The notes: generated from the letters alone by a model not told the origin. Shown: positions 34,388 to 47,044, counted from the stretch's first letter. The stretch: DNA of 64,000 nt from Alectoria sarmentosa (GCA_009733775.1 WOGZ01000103.1:40640-104639); one strand, 5' to 3'. Translations and numbers: made by a program.

Positions 34388-35043
34388 GCTGCGTACTCTA
34401 ACTATTGCATCCTTTGAGCCAACGGCTCTTCGATACCTACATCTGTGTGGGGACGAGAAGCGTCCTCTTCCCCTTCTCCTGCAGGCGCAATGCAAAGAGC
34501 GAGCTCTCCAATCGGGTAATGTCATGAGGATGATGACGAACATGCACAACTCCGTTTGAAATTCATGAGCAGGTTCGGACTATTGGCCAATTGCAAGCCA
34601 ACTTGGCCAATTTGCCTTGACCTTGCCGAAGTCTACCTCTTCTACTACGATGTGATACCATTGTGTGGTACCTTTGCTCCTTAAGAGGCCCATTCAGGAT
34701 CTCGCTGTTGTCGTCGTCATGGCTTTTCGAGGTTTCAAGCCTAAGCACCGCTTCGTTCCTATGATCCAGTCCCAAGAACTTCCCTATTGATGGGGAAAAT
34801 AGTGTACGAGTACCTACAGACACAATCGGGTTCCCCAAAATTGGTACCAAGTTGGGGCTCAACACAGCTTAGCGTATTTTGAGGCCAAGTTGGCATTCTG
34901 AACCCTATGTCCAACGCTTGCATTGAGGATGTCTTGCATGTATTCTTACTTCCGCTACTGTAGATCATGACTTGAAGCCTAGAATAACGGCATGCGCTGC
35001 TTTAGAATGAACATTATCCCCTCGTTTACTTTATCTCCCGGTT
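34388..35043. other. Intergenic region holding MITE copy B
   Basis: About 655 bp between convergent genes, nearly half of it the element at 34595-34896. No coding sequence is supported. Confidence 0.5.
34595..34896 (+). mobile_element. MITE-like TIR element, copy B
   Basis: About 302 bp with terminal inverted repeats AAGCCAACTTGGCC (34595-34608) and GGCCAAGTTGGCAT (34883-34896), of which 12 bp match perfectly. It aligns end to end with copy A in the opposite orientation, sharing cctattgatgggg (34783-34795) and tgtgataccattgtgtg (34651-34667). No coding capacity is seen. The high divergence between the copies suggests old insertions. Confidence 0.75.
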
Positions 35044-38000
35044 CTAGAGCTTTACTAGCCTCAACAAAAACCGCGCCTTTTGCACCTCCTGATCCTCCTC
35101 CGCCAGCACAACATCGACTTCCCCGTCAGGCACCTTCCCCTCAAACTGCGTCGTCACGTGCTTGTCGAGCGGCCTCCTCAACGCCTTCTCGAAAGTCTTC
35201 CCGTGCCCCTCAAAAACCTGCTCGATACCAATGTTCTCTGGATCACTCAGCACCTTGTATTCCATCTTCACGTCATCTGTAGGCACCAGCTTCGCTTTCT
35301 TACGTAGTTGTTGTACCCGGTTGACGACTTCGCGCGCTATGCCTTCGTGGACTAGAGATGGATAAAGAGTTGTGTCTAGCAGGATGAGAACGTCATTATC
35401 GGTGTTGGTTTCGTAGAAATTGGTGGCTTCGTTATCGTCGAGGCCGCGTTTGACGATCAAGTCCTCCTCGTCTAACTTGATGCCGGCAACTGTGATGGTC
35501 TTGCTCTCAACAAATCGACGCACTTCGTCACTCGTGAGATCGGGAAGGGCTTTCTTAACTCTTTGAGCCTCCTTCTTAAGCTTCTTGCCAAGAGAGGGCC
35601 AGTCAGCTGTGACGCTGTACTGGACGTTGTATCTGTGTTCGTCAGAGGAGAGAATGAGCTCGTGTATGTTGAGTTCCTCGCAAATGTAAGACTCCAGGGA
35701 ATGGACGTCGGAGAGATATGTCTCGTCTGGATGGATGACGACGAGGGTCTTAAGTGGCTGCTTGAGGCCAATGGTCCTCCGTTCTCTCGAGACTCGGCCG
35801 AGCTCAATGACTCTTTGCATGCGGCCAACCCGACGTTCGACGTCTTCATCAAAGAGTTCTTCTCTTACCTCCGGGAAATCGAGAAAATGCACGCTTCGAG
35901 GATCCTTCGCTTGTTCGGATTCGGGAATATGGGGTAGTAATCGCTGGTAGATGTTGTCTGTCAGAAAGGGAATGAAAGGTGCCAGGGCTCGAACTAAAAT
36001 GTACAAAACCCCGAACAGGGTATTCAGTGCTCGTTGCGTATCTTCAATGCCAAACTCGCCCTTGAGGCGCCGCCGGTTGAACCGGATGTACCAATTCGTA
36101 GTACTGTCAATCAGTCCAAGCAGATTGGGAACGACTGTGTACAGCCGGTATGCGGCCATCTCTTCGTTAGTGAACTTGAGCAAGCTCTGGCAGCTTGCCA
36201 AGATCCATTTGTCCATCACGTTTGTGTTGCCTGACTCGGATTTGGTATCGAAAATAAAGTCAATGTTTTCGACCTTCTTGAGAAGCAAAGCCTGTTCTGA
36301 AAAGAACCTATAGCAATTCCACAGCGGAAGCAACACCTTCGCAACGACTTCTTTGACGCCCTTTTCATCAAAGCGCAGAGTCTCAGCGCGGACGACAGGT
36401 GAGTTGATGAGGTACAATCGGAGAGCATCCGAGCCATACTCGTCTATGATCAACAAAGGATCAGGGTAATTTTTCAGTCGCTTAGACATCTTCTTTCCGT
36501 CATTGGCAAGAACGATGCCATTGACGATGCAATTTTTGAATGGAGAGCAGCCAAAGAGGTGGTTTCCCAAAACAGTCAAAGTGTAGAACCATCCACGAGT
36601 CTGGTCTAGGCCTTCTGCGATGAAGTCACCAGGAAAGGACGCCTTGAAAGCCTCCTGATTCTCAAAGGGATAATGAGACGACGCGTAGGGCATGCTGCCA
36701 GATTCAAACCAACAATCAAAGACTTCGTCAATGCGCCGTAGATCGCCTTTGCCTTGTTTGCTGGGAATTGTGATGTGGTCTACCTTGTCCCGATGAATGT
36801 CCGATAGCTCGCCCTCAAAGCCACTTAGCTTCTTGAGCTCCTTTATGCTGCTGACGCAGATAATTTCTTTCAAATCCGAGCTTGCCCATACCGGCATAGG
36901 AGTACCCCAATATCGATTCCTTGACACGTTCCAATCTCGAGCATTAGCAATCCAACTGCCAAACCGGTTTTCTTTCACGAAATTGGGCACCCAATGCGAC
37001 TTTTCGATGTTTTCCAACATGGTAGGGATAAGTTCCGGGACCTTTACAAACCATGCGGGGACGGCCTTGTAGATCAGGGGTGTGTCTGACCGCCAACAGA
37101 ATGGGTAGCTGTGAGTAAATTGAGTATCAACGATCAAGCGACCAGTTCCTTTTAGATGTTTAATGATAGCTTTGTCGGCGGCTTTAACGTGTTGGCCCTG
37201 GAAGTCGGGCACTTCTGCGGTGAACAAACCCTTTTCATCAACTGGGTTTGGAGGCAGGCGTTTATCGTTGATGACTCCGGCCTCGAGGGCTACATTGTAG
37301 TCCTCGTCTCCAAAGGCGGGAGATTGATGAACAATTCCAACACCGCTGTCGGCGGTAACGTAGGTAGCATTAAGCACTTTGAAGCCATACTCCTTGAATT
37401 CTTCGTAGAAGTAGTCAAATAACGGTTCGTACTTCCAGCCCAACATGTCCTTTCCCTTTATACGCTCCACAATGCGGTATTTTGCCTTCTTTGGGTCCTT
37501 GTATAATGTCTTCATGAGTGCTTCAAGTAGGATGTAATTTTTACTGGATGCTTCATCGAAGATCTTGACGTACTCAAAGTCCGGGTGGGCCGCGAGCCCT
37601 GTGTGAGAGGGTAGTGTCCATGGTGTCGTTGTCCAAGCCAGGAGGCACGTGTCAGGGTCACTCAGCAGAGGGAAGGTAACCACAACGGCAGGATCTTGAA
37701 CGTCTTTGTAGTTCTGTTGAGCTTCGAAATTGCTGAGTGGTGTATTAAGTGCTGTTGAGTAGGGCATGACACGATAACCTCTGTAGACCAAATCCTTTTT
37801 GAATAGTTCTGAGAAAACCCACCAGACCGACTCCATGAACGAAGGGTCCATGGTCTAATATCACTGCCGTCAGTAAGCAATATCACCTGCGTGAGTATCA
37901 AGGCTCGCTGACCTTGTAATCATTGTCGAAGTCGATCCACCGGCCCAAGCGTTCAATAGTCTGCCTCCATTCTGTTGCAAATTTCAAGACGATAGCCCGG

Positions 38001-38341
38001 CATTCTGCATTGTATGCTTCAATTCCGATCTTCTCCACCGCGTCTTTGCCTGAAAGCCCAAGCTTCTTGTCGATTTCATATTCAATGGGCAGTCCATGCG
38101 TATCCCAGCCGAATCTTCTCTCCACGTAACGCCCTTTCATTGACCAGAACCGTGGAATAATGTCTTTGATAGTCGATGAAAGCAAGTGCCCGTAGTGTGG
38201 GAGTCCTGTTGCAAATGGCGGGCCGTCATAGAAAGTGTACGGGGGTTTGCCTTTGGAGAGCTCGACCTGTGTCTCGAATGCTTTGATCTCCTTCCATCGT
38301 TTCAGCACCGCCTCCTCTTCCTTTGGAAAATTAATGGACAT
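35044..38341 (-). CDS. ILS1: Isoleucyl-tRNA synthetase, cytosolic
   Basis: Class I aminoacyl-tRNA synthetase that charges tRNA-Ile in the cytosol. Exons 37913-38341 and 35044-37854 (58-bp intron, donor GTCAGC, acceptor TTAG) give 1,079 residues, close to the usual eukaryotic length. The HIGH-type motif is PHYGH (about residues 48-52) after YDGPPFATGL, and the KMSKS motif reads KMSKR (about residue 600) in DGKKMSKRLKNYPDP. The editing domain carries TTPWTLPSHTGLAAHPDFEYV and DEDYNVALEAG. The tRNA-anticodon-binding region and the eukaryotic C-terminal extension are complete. There is no mitochondrial presequence: the protein starts MSINFPKEEEAVLKRW, as cytosolic forms do. It converges on the twin-CX9C gene. 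Confidence 0.97.
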
Positions 38342-38449
38342 GATGCTTGAGGCCCAGATTTACTCATGGAGCTGTAGTTTCGGATTTTTGGCGGCATAGA
38401 ATAAATACAATGTCATCAGTGACTCAAAATTTTGATGACTCGGTCCATA

Positions 38450-39183
38450 CTCGTACATTCCAGAAGTGAGCTACCTCGCTTAGTAGCGGCGGAAGGACTA
38501 AGATACCTACCTTACCTACCTTACCGTGCTTACCTATTTGGTGAAGTGCTAAGACTACGGCGGACGACGGCTACAACTAGGACAAAACCAAAAACCACAA
38601 AATAATTTCAGATTTTCAAATTTTTCTATTGCGATACTCTTCGAGGCGCTCTTTCAAGGGCTTTTTGAGGGGCTTTTTTTAGGACTTCTTCGGGGGACTC
38701 TTCGGGGGACTATTCGGGGGACTCTTCGAGAGGTTCTTTAAGGACGATAAAATGTTTCGCGGTTACATATTTTAGGGTAAATTTTGAGATAGGGGTATCT
38801 CGGGGTAAAGGTACCCGGGGATAAGATGCTTCGGGGTAAAATGCTTCGAAAAAAAAAAAAATTCGAAATTCGAAATCTGAAATCTGAAATCTGAAATTTG
38901 AAAATCAAAAAAGTTTTGTCGTTTGATTTTTGAAGTTGCGAAAACTTTAAATCAGCCTTATAAGGTTGAACATAAAATCTTATTCGGGGGCATCATTCGA
39001 GGGCATCTTGAATCATATAAGTGAGGCACAGCCAAAATTTAAAAAAAATTGAGTCAAAATTTAAAGAATTTGGTGGAAAATTTGAAAAATTTGGTGGTCT
39101 TTGGTTTTGTCCTAGTTGTAGCCGTCGTCCGCCGTATAAGACGCTATCCTTTAGCGATGTAGCTCACTTCTGGAATGTACGAG
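38450..39183. mobile_element. Outer TA-flanked MITE interrupted by a second MITE
   Basis: The ends are inverted repeats starting CTCGTACATTCCAGAAGTGA (38450-38469) and, complemented, ending at 39183; the match continues through GAGCTAC and imperfectly beyond. A TA dinucleotide flanks each side (38448-38449 and 39184-39185), as for Tc1/mariner-type insertions. Without the inner element the outer one would be only about 155 bp. No coding capacity is seen. Confidence 0.7.
38558..39134. mobile_element. Inner TA-flanked MITE with 41-bp terminal inverted repeats
   Basis: 577 bp. The left TIR (38558-38598, starting CGGCGGACGACGGCTACAAC) and the right TIR (39094-39134) match at 40 of 41 positions by my reading, and TA flanks both sides (38556-38557, 39135-39136). 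The interior is non-coding and contains short tandem units: several GGGGGACTCTTCG-like copies around 38676-38733 and a gaaatct repeat around 38873-38900. The same terminal sequence recurs at 55189. The TA duplication points to a non-autonomous Tc1/mariner or Fot1-type element (inference). Confidence 0.82.
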
Positions 39184-40046
39184 TAGGGCTGGACAACTTT
39201 TCGAAAGCCACCTCCAATCCACCAATAGGATAGGTCAAGGCGACCTTCAGAATTACACTCCCCAAATACAGTGAAAAGGCCCTCGGTCGTCTTAGTTACT
39301 TCTTCTATGGATTCTATAAATGCCAAAGCCTATGCTTATGGGTCGATTTATCGTGGAGTCTTCTCCTACGAACCGATTCCAGGAGCGGCTTTGGATTGCT
39401 GTCGCCGTAGCTGCAAGTGGGCGATATCTCTGTTGAGGGGCCCAAACAAAGAGCATTTGCGTCAAAGGAATACTGGTTGCCTTCCGACCAGGCTCATCCG
39501 TCACACAAGTACCCAACTTTTGTACTTCTTCGTGCCACAAGCGATATGCAATGTCTATCAACTAGGAAGCACATCAGATACATCATAGGAAGCAGACAAA
39601 GCAGGCTTGTAATTCAAGTATAGTCTGGCCGTCTCGTTCATTAAACGAAGTTGGTCCCAAGAAGCGCGCATTTTTCTCCGCCTCAAGCATTACCCACAGT
39701 CGAAAAGTCTTGTTAGACACCTGCACAATAACCTATCAGTCAATGGATTGGCTGAAGACCAACTGGGCCGCACCATAAAACACCACGACCCACCCGAATG
39801 TATGCAATTAGAAAAGGTAGGCAAAAGACGAATAGTTCTAATCATTTTGGATCAAGGACCAGAAATCTGTGAGGCCCACAAGCAAGCTTACGATGCAGTG
39901 AAGATGTGTCGAACATTCTTTTATCACAAGTTCCCTATTTTGCTTACAGTCCACCTGGCTTTGCTGTACATCGCACTTAACTCTCTACATCCAATGACCC
40001 GGCTGCCATGTCGGCTGGTGAAGTGACAGCCTCAATGCCCATCGCC

Positions 40047-43000
40047 TCATTCGTCGACGTCCCCACCTTCAGGCTCCTCTTCCTCCTCGCCCTCGGAGAC
40101 ATCCTCCCCAAGTATCCGGAGATGTTTCTGTTAGTGTTAGCAATATGGCCATTCGATCAACAATGAACTTTCCACACCTTGTCTCTCGACCTCTTCTCCT
40201 CAAGATCCGCAAGCACCATAAGCATGTCATCAAGCTCTGTTTGCGCCGACTTTCTCGCCTCTTCTTTGCTATCAACCTCACTCTGCAGGCGACTCGCTCT
40301 TTCTTCAGCATCGTTGGCCTTGTCTTCCGCACGTTGCAGGCGGGACTCTAATCCAGATATCTTTGTGGAGTAGTCCTCATGGGCGATATGGAGATCTTGC
40401 GCATGCTCTTTGCTAGACTTTTCCAGCTCGTCTCTTAGCCTTCGAACCGTGACTTTCAGGTCGTCTATCTCGGCATCGGTCCTTGTTCGGACCCTGGCAG
40501 CATCTGCATCAGCTTCCTCTCTCGCTCTCTGCAATTCCTTTTGTAGCGATTGCACAGATGTTTCGTGTGTCCTCTGTGTCGCTACCCGAGCCTGTTGATG
40601 CTTTTGTACCGTTGTTTGCATGTCTTCTTCGTGATTACGCTGCAGTGCTTCGTTAATGTTCTTGATCCTGCTCAATTCCACCGTGGCAGAATCTTTGGCT
40701 TTCCTGTGATCGGCCTGCTCTTGCCCAAGTTTTCGTTCGAGAGTCAATTTTTCTGACTCGAGCTTCTGTATTGTTTGCTCTGCAGCGTCGACTTGCGACT
40801 TCAGGGAATCGACCAGCTCGCGGGAGACACCTTTCTGTATTCCGTTCGCAACCACAGCCACTTCGATACCTGGAGGTCGATCAATTGCTCTCATGACACG
40901 GCTGAAATTGTCCTTCAGAAAGTCCACAAAGGTCTTGTCAAAGTAGACTTCAGGCAGTCCACCAGGTAGACTGGATGCAAGACCCTGGTGCAGCACTTCG
41001 AAATCACGGACCATGGTGTGTTCTCGTAGTTTAGTAATTCTATCAACGTATTGTTCACGTCCTAAACCGGTGGTGAGGATTTGATGAAGAGTGGCTCGCG
41101 GTATCGGAGAGTCCTTGGTTGAGAATTCGTAGATAATGCCCAGAAGAAAGGCGCACAGTCCAGATACAACGATTCGAGACTTACTGTTCCCTGTAATTAG
41201 CTGTACTATGCTTTGTACATTGCTGCCTTCGCCTAGGAAGTCATTGACAGCGTCATGATCCTCGTACAGCCACCCGCACAAAATCATGAGATACCCTATA
41301 GACACTCGTGGATCCTCGTCCTTCCGTTCGCCTGAAATGAGATTCGATGACAATGTTTGTATACAGGTGATGACTTCCTCCCCATTTTCGGCATCGCCCT
41401 CGGCAACACTCATCGCAATGTTCTTCGCATCAAAGTCCTCGTACAGGAGATGAAACAGCAAGACTGCAGAGATCCAAGATCTGTATGGATCGACTCCATG
41501 AGAGGACTCGGGGTCGTGTAAAAGGATTGTAATTATGTTGTCTGCTTCGATCTGGTCGGACGTATGGCCCTCGATGGCCCTACGTAGAAAATGCAAGCGT
41601 ATTGCTGCATGGCCACACAAGTACGCTTTGAGACACTCGCAAGCGGACAAGCGTACGTCGAATCCATAAGTCGACGACGGGGCGAGGGCTAGATCAAGCA
41701 AACCAGATATCACGTTTACTGTTGACTGCGGAACTTGACGATTAGCGTGACCGTTGACTTGCTGAACAACTTCCTGCCTCGGCGAGAGAACGTCACGCCG
41801 GGCGAACCCTTCTTGTAAGCTATTGTTTGACCTTATGAGATCGGCAGCTGTGACAAGGGCCTTTTGCGACGATCCATTAGCGATGCGTGCATAGGTGGGC
41901 GCGAACTTGACTGACCTCTGCTCTGATCGGGACGTCGAATGATTCACGAAAGGCTATATCCAGCACTTGAGTCAACACACCACTTTGCCAGAATGACGTT
42001 TGATTTGCTTGCGTTCCAAGGCTGCCTCTGACAAGGAAGAGTCGTAGTACAGCGAGAAGGCCCCATACATTTTTGTCCCTCTGGGATCTGGCCCACTCTG
42101 CCACCCCATCTGGGAGATCTTGTTCGCGAACAGCCTCGTTTAGGAGACTCGCGAGTTTCTTCACGGACCCGGTTTCGCGAAAGTAGGATTGATTGGAGAC
42201 GTTCATGCGAAGGAGGTTTGCCAGTAGAGACAAGCAGTCCTGCACGGTAATGCCTCCATGCGTCAGTGCACCTTCGGAATCAATGATGCCAAATACGCGA
42301 TCGAAAGCGTTCTCAAAAGCCACAAGCTTTTGTAGATCTGGCGAGGACGGCGTGAGTGCAGTGAGCAGTAGTAAGCCCTCTATCGTTCCCTTTAGCCGTA
42401 TTCTTTTGATAGTTCTCTCCATATGGATTACCGTACCACTTCGCACCGCTTCTCTCTTGTCTTCGAGGACAGCAACTAATCTAGACACACCAAGAGGAGC
42501 TGTGTAAACACATTCTTGTGTCCGCTCGGGGCGTGCAGACGATATGGCGGATATTAATTGTAGGGAGTATAGCCGGGAGTAGAAGTCGTACGCATCGAGA
42601 AGATCTAAGAGAGCCGTAATGTTTTCTTGTCGCTACTCCGTCAACTCAGCTAGCGATCAGGCTCATTCGTATTACAAGTCACTCACTTGGGTAAATTCAT
42701 CTGCAAGCCAGAGAGCTATGTCATCTGAAGCTTCCGGCTTGTCATTGTTAGTAATAGGGATTGCGTTTGCTTGGAATGGTACCCACGCTTGACTCGTCAG
42801 GGCTGAAAAGCATTAACAATGTCTCCAGTATCACCTTCGTAGTGTCCACGTCCTCAACATCGTTATTAAGGCAGCTGATGAGACTTCTGAGAGCCCCTGA
42901 TGCCACAGAGGCTGGGTAGACTTTGGCAAAGCTTCTCAACCCCAGTATCGCCGCTCTTCGATCCTCTAAGAGTGTGGCGCTTTGTAGACGCCCACTGAGG

Positions 43001-43062
43001 GTAGAGATCGTGCTTGTTGCATTCTGCTTCGCCGGTGCCTGCGATTCGAGTATGCGGAACAT
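40047..43062 (-). CDS. USO1: Vesicle-tethering protein Uso1/p115
   Basis: Golgi tethering factor that docks ER-derived COPII vesicles, working with Rab1/Ypt1. Exons are 42787-43062, 42687-42737, 41916-42632, 40178-41860 and 40047-40127, giving 935 residues. The introns of 49, 54, 55 and 50 bp all have GT-AG ends, and splicing makes DESSPEASDDIALWLADEFTQ and DVPIRAEALVTAADLIRS. The N-terminal two-thirds are the armadillo-like head (RQENITALLDLLDAYDFYSR, RVSIGYLMILCGWLYED). From about residue 690 there is a long coiled coil (DSLKSQVDAAEQTIQKLESE onward), and the last exon gives the acidic tail GEDVSEGEEEEEPEGGDVDE characteristic of the family. The length is normal. Confidence 0.95.
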
Positions 43063-43161
43063 CGTACTATGGTGGCTGCATTCTCCTCAATGAACGTGAC
43101 CTGAACCGATTACACATCATCAACTATTGACTCTCCATTGTCTTCCCAAACATGTTAGCCT

Positions 43162-43658
43162 CTACACAGCGAGTCCCGAAAACAGCCGTTGAAATGTAGT
43201 TCTCGACCTCCGGCCTGCAACTTTGACATATTTCAGCTTCCTAGCACCGGAAGATAGTTTATCCGTTACCCGAAAGTCGATTCTGCACATAAGCGTCCGA
43301 GAGTCAGTAAGCATCCTCCATCTCAAGAAGGTCAAACAATCACCTTCCCATTCCACCCTGCGACCTCTTCGAAGGCGCGCCACTGCAAAGGCACTTCTTT
43401 GTCTAAAAGAGTGACTACCACCGGGCGCTCTATCATTCCAATAGATTGAAGTATATTTACAGTGTGTAAGGATCCAGCAAGGGTCAAATTCACACCTTTG
43501 ACTTCTTGGTTCACCGGCTCGCCTTTTCTCTTGCATACTAAAATCTTGCCACAGCGGAGCTTGCAATTTCGATCTACGATCCTTCTTGAAGTCCCATACA
43601 CACTGTGCTTATTTACCCGCTCAGAAGGCTCTCCTCTGTTGATAACAAAGAGCACCAA
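43162..43658 (-). CDS. Possible two-exon gene of unknown function
   Basis: A minus-strand frame from 43658 to about 43347 reads like protein (KGVNLTLAGSLHTVNILQS, then ERPVVVTLLDKEVPLQWRAF). A second frame at about 43281-43162 reads IDFRVTDKLSSGARKLKYVK and stops at 43162. The stretch between has an intron-like body with a CTTACTGAC branch site and a GTGCAG end, but the best donor (GTGATT) does not keep phase with that acceptor; a weaker donor 12 bp earlier (GTGGAA) does. The first frame has no ATG before a stop, so an upstream exon would be needed. I do not recognise the family. It lies between USO1 and RAT1. It could also be non-coding; the exact model is unsettled. Confidence 0.3.
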
Positions 43659-43767
43659 GGACAGCCAGAAGTTGCCATCTCACGGTCATTAATGTGTGCG
43701 TGTTGGTATTATATAGCCTCTCCTCACAACGCTGCGAACCTCACAAATTTCTCAAACATAAGCGAAT

Positions 43768-46700
43768 ATGGGTGTTCCAGCGCTATTTCGCTGGCTGTCG
43801 CAGAAGTACCCCAAGATCATTTCGCAGGTCATCGAAGAGAGGCCGGGAGAAGTAGATGGACAGGAGATACCGGTTAGCACAGCAGGCCCGAATCCGAACG
43901 GAGAAGAGTTCGACAATTTGTACGTTTCAGTCTTGCACCTTTGTGCGTGTAGATTTGATGATGCTAATCAGTGAAAAGGTATCTTGACATGAATGGCATC
44001 GTCCATCCCTGTTCGCACCCAGAAGATCGCCCACCTCCATCTACAGAAGAAGAAATGATGCTTGCTATATTCAAGTACACAGATCGAGTGGTGAACATGG
44101 TCAGGCCAAGGAAATTATTATTGATTGCTGTTGGTACGTTCAATACTGTCATCCCCGAGGACCTGACCTGGAACTGTCTACCCGCTCAAACTAGCTACAT
44201 TATCCGCTGAGATGTTGAAGCGGTCAAGGCGGGTGCAATCCTTTTACAGGTCACCCAAGTTGGACGATGAAATATGCTAATGTCTCCCTGCAGACGGCGT
44301 TGCTCCTCGTGCCAAGATGAACCAGCAACGCTCCCGGCGATTCAGATCGGCTCAGGAAGCAGCACAGAAGGACGAAGACAAAGAGGAATTCCTCAAAATG
44401 CTTAAGTCGCAGAATAATGGAGTGGTACATGAAGAGGCTACATCCATGGCACAGAAAAAAACATGGGATAGCAATGCCATTACTCCAGGAACGCCATTTA
44501 TGGACACACTGGCTGCGAGTCTTCGATATTGGTGTGCGTACAAAGCCAACACTGATCCAGCATGGGAAAAGGTCAAGGTTATCATATCGGACGCAACGGT
44601 GCCGGGAGAAGGAGAGCATAAGATCATGGAGTTCATCCGCTCACAGCGATCTTCGCCTGAGCATGATCCTAACACTCGCCATGTAATATATGGACTTGAT
44701 GCTGATTTAATCATGCTTGGTCTTGCAACTCATGAGCCTCATTTTCGCGTTCTTCGCGAGGACGTCTTCTTCCAAGAATCGAAAGCACGTACTTGCCACA
44801 TCTGCGGTCAAAAGGGCCACATAGCGGAGGCTTGCAAAGGTGAAGCTAAACAAAAGGAGGGAGATTTCGGTGAGAAAGACAAGGCGCTCACTGACAAGCC
44901 CTTCATTTGGCTTCATGTCTCTATTCTTCGCGAGTACCTCGAAGTTGAATTGCATGTGCCGCAAGCCCCTTTTCGCTTCGACCTAGAGAGATCTTTGGAT
45001 GACTGGGTTTTCATGTGTTTTTTTGTTGGGAACGATTTTCTTCCACATCTACCTAGTCTTGATATCAGGGAGAATGGTATCGACACTCTCATTGCTATTT
45101 GGCGAGACAATATCCCATTGATGGGAGGCTATGTCACAAAAGATGGGCACGTTGATTTGGAACGCGCTCAATTTATCTTGGATGGACTGGCGAAGCAGGA
45201 AGACGCAATCTTCCGGCGTCGACGACAGACAGAAGAGCGACGAGATGCCAATACCAAACGACGAAAGTTAGAGGAGCAAAATCGAAATAATAATCAGAAT
45301 AATACCGTGCAACGTGGCCGTCGAGGCTCTCCAGACTACAGCAGCCCATTAAATGGTACTATAGGCCGAGCGAAAGATCCGTCGATCGCTCCTGCAGACA
45401 TGCCATTGTTCGTTCCGGGTAAAGGTATCCTCACCAAGGAAGAGAGAGCCGTTACTCATGATATGGTCGTGAATCGTGGCGTAGTGCACAAAGCCAATGC
45501 GGCCAACAAAAGTGCCGCAGCCGCATTGAAGAGTCAACTACTAGGAGCTCAAGTAGATCTAGCCTCGGCAGACCAGATCGAGCCATCAGCCGGGGACGGC
45601 GCAGACGTAACCATCACGCCCGTATCGGCTTCGAAGAAGAGAAAGGCAGATCTTATGGAGGACAGAGACGCAGGGACCCCAGGCCGCGATAGCCCCAACG
45701 TCACGAACAAACCACAGGCAGATTCTGATGAGCCGCCACCCGACAATGTTCGTTTGTGGGAGGAAGGCTACGCTGACCGGTACTACGAACAGAAGTTCAA
45801 CGTCGAACCTAAGGACATCGCCTTTCGCAACAAAGTTGCAAGAGCCTACGTGGAAGGTCTTGCATGGGTCTTGCTCTACTACTTCCAGGGATGCCCATCA
45901 TGGACCTGGTACTATCCGTACCACTACGCTCCCTTCGCAGCTGACTTCGTCGAGCTTGACAAGATGGATTTAAAGTTCGAGAAAGGCACACCTTTCAAAC
46001 CATTTGAGCAACTGATGGGCGTCATGCCCGCAGCATCGAACCACACCATACCAGAAGTCTTCAGATCGTTGATGAGCGATGAGGACAGTGAAATAATAGA
46101 CTTCTACCCAACCGACTTCCCGATCGATCTGAACGGAAAGAAGTTTGCTTGGCAGGGCGTTGCTTTATTGCCCTTCATCGACGAAAAGAGATTGTTGGAT
46201 GCAATGGCGACAAGGTATCCGCTTCTATCAGCAGAAGATGTCGCACGGAATGCGATGGGTAAGGATGTTTTGATCATGTCTGATCGACATCCATTATACG
46301 AGGAGATAGCGACGAACTTCTACTCGAGGCGCCAGGGCTCACCGAAGTATAAGCTCAATCCGCGCATCAGTGAAGGACTGGCCGGAAAAGTTGAGAAGAA
46401 TGAGGATTATATACCGCAAAGTTCTCTGACTTTCCCTCTCGAGGAAGGAGTAATGCCCAACTTGGACGAGGATCATAGCATCAGGTATGTCTAATCTCAT
46501 CCATCCAGAGACCTACGCTAACACGTGAACTAGTGTCCATTACGAAATGCCCCGTTCAGTTCACATTCATAAGTCGATGCTACTTCGAGGTGTCAAATCT
46601 GCTCCGCCCACCCTTGATCGCGCCGACATCGAAGCTACGAAGGGACGCGCCAACTCCTCTGGCCGCTCTCATGGAGGTGCACCACTGGGAGGTGGTCGAG

Positions 46701-47044
46701 GCAATGGCCGTGGTCGAGGCGGTCAGATTAATTACTCAAATGACAGGCCGAACCCATTCGCCCAGCATCTGAATCCCGGCTTTGCACCTTCGCCAAATGG
46801 GTTTGGGCGAGGCGCCCCACCTCCAGGCCAGTTCAACGGCTTTCCTCCTCAGCCTCCGCGAGCCTACTTCAACGGACCGCCTCCACCTCCTCAACACGGG
46901 TACTATGGTGGACCACCTCCAGCAGCTCAAGGCCGATACAATGGACCGCCGCCGCCACCACAACCTGGCTACTATAATGGACCTCCCCCCGCACCGCAGA
47001 ATGGGTATGGGGTTCAATACTCGAACAACCATTACGGTAGATAG
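43768..47044 (+). CDS. RAT1: 5'-3' exoribonuclease Rat1/Xrn2
   Basis: Nuclear 5'-3' exoribonuclease for rRNA and snoRNA processing and torpedo termination of RNA polymerase II. Exons are 43768-43919, 43979-44133, 44294-46484 and 46534-47044, giving 1,002 residues; introns are 59, 160 and 49 bp. It starts MGVPALFRWLSQKYP, the Rat1 rather than Xrn1 form. Catalytic motifs include LYLDMNGIVHPC, SDATVPGEGEHKIMEFIR and YGLDADLIMLGLATHEP. A CCHC zinc knuckle (CHICGQKGHIAEAC) sits in the insert, typical of filamentous-fungal Rat1. The second conserved region has WVLLYYFQGCPSWTWYYPYH. The C-terminus is RG-rich and then a proline-rich tail with repeated FNGPPPPP-like units. The first intron splits a Leu codon and the second an Asp codon. 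Confidence 0.96.

Larger units (their letters stand above)
38342..40046. other. 1.7-kb intergenic region with nested MITEs
   Basis: Upstream of IleRS and downstream of USO1. The nested elements at 38450-39183 fill nearly half. The remaining 860 bp (39186-40046) contain open frames such as 39748-40026 with no recognisable family. Confidence 0.5.

Noticed and set aside
39748..40026. 92-codon plus-strand frame near the USO1 3' end
   Set aside because: Does not match a transposase or any family I know; could be relic sequence but cannot be supported.
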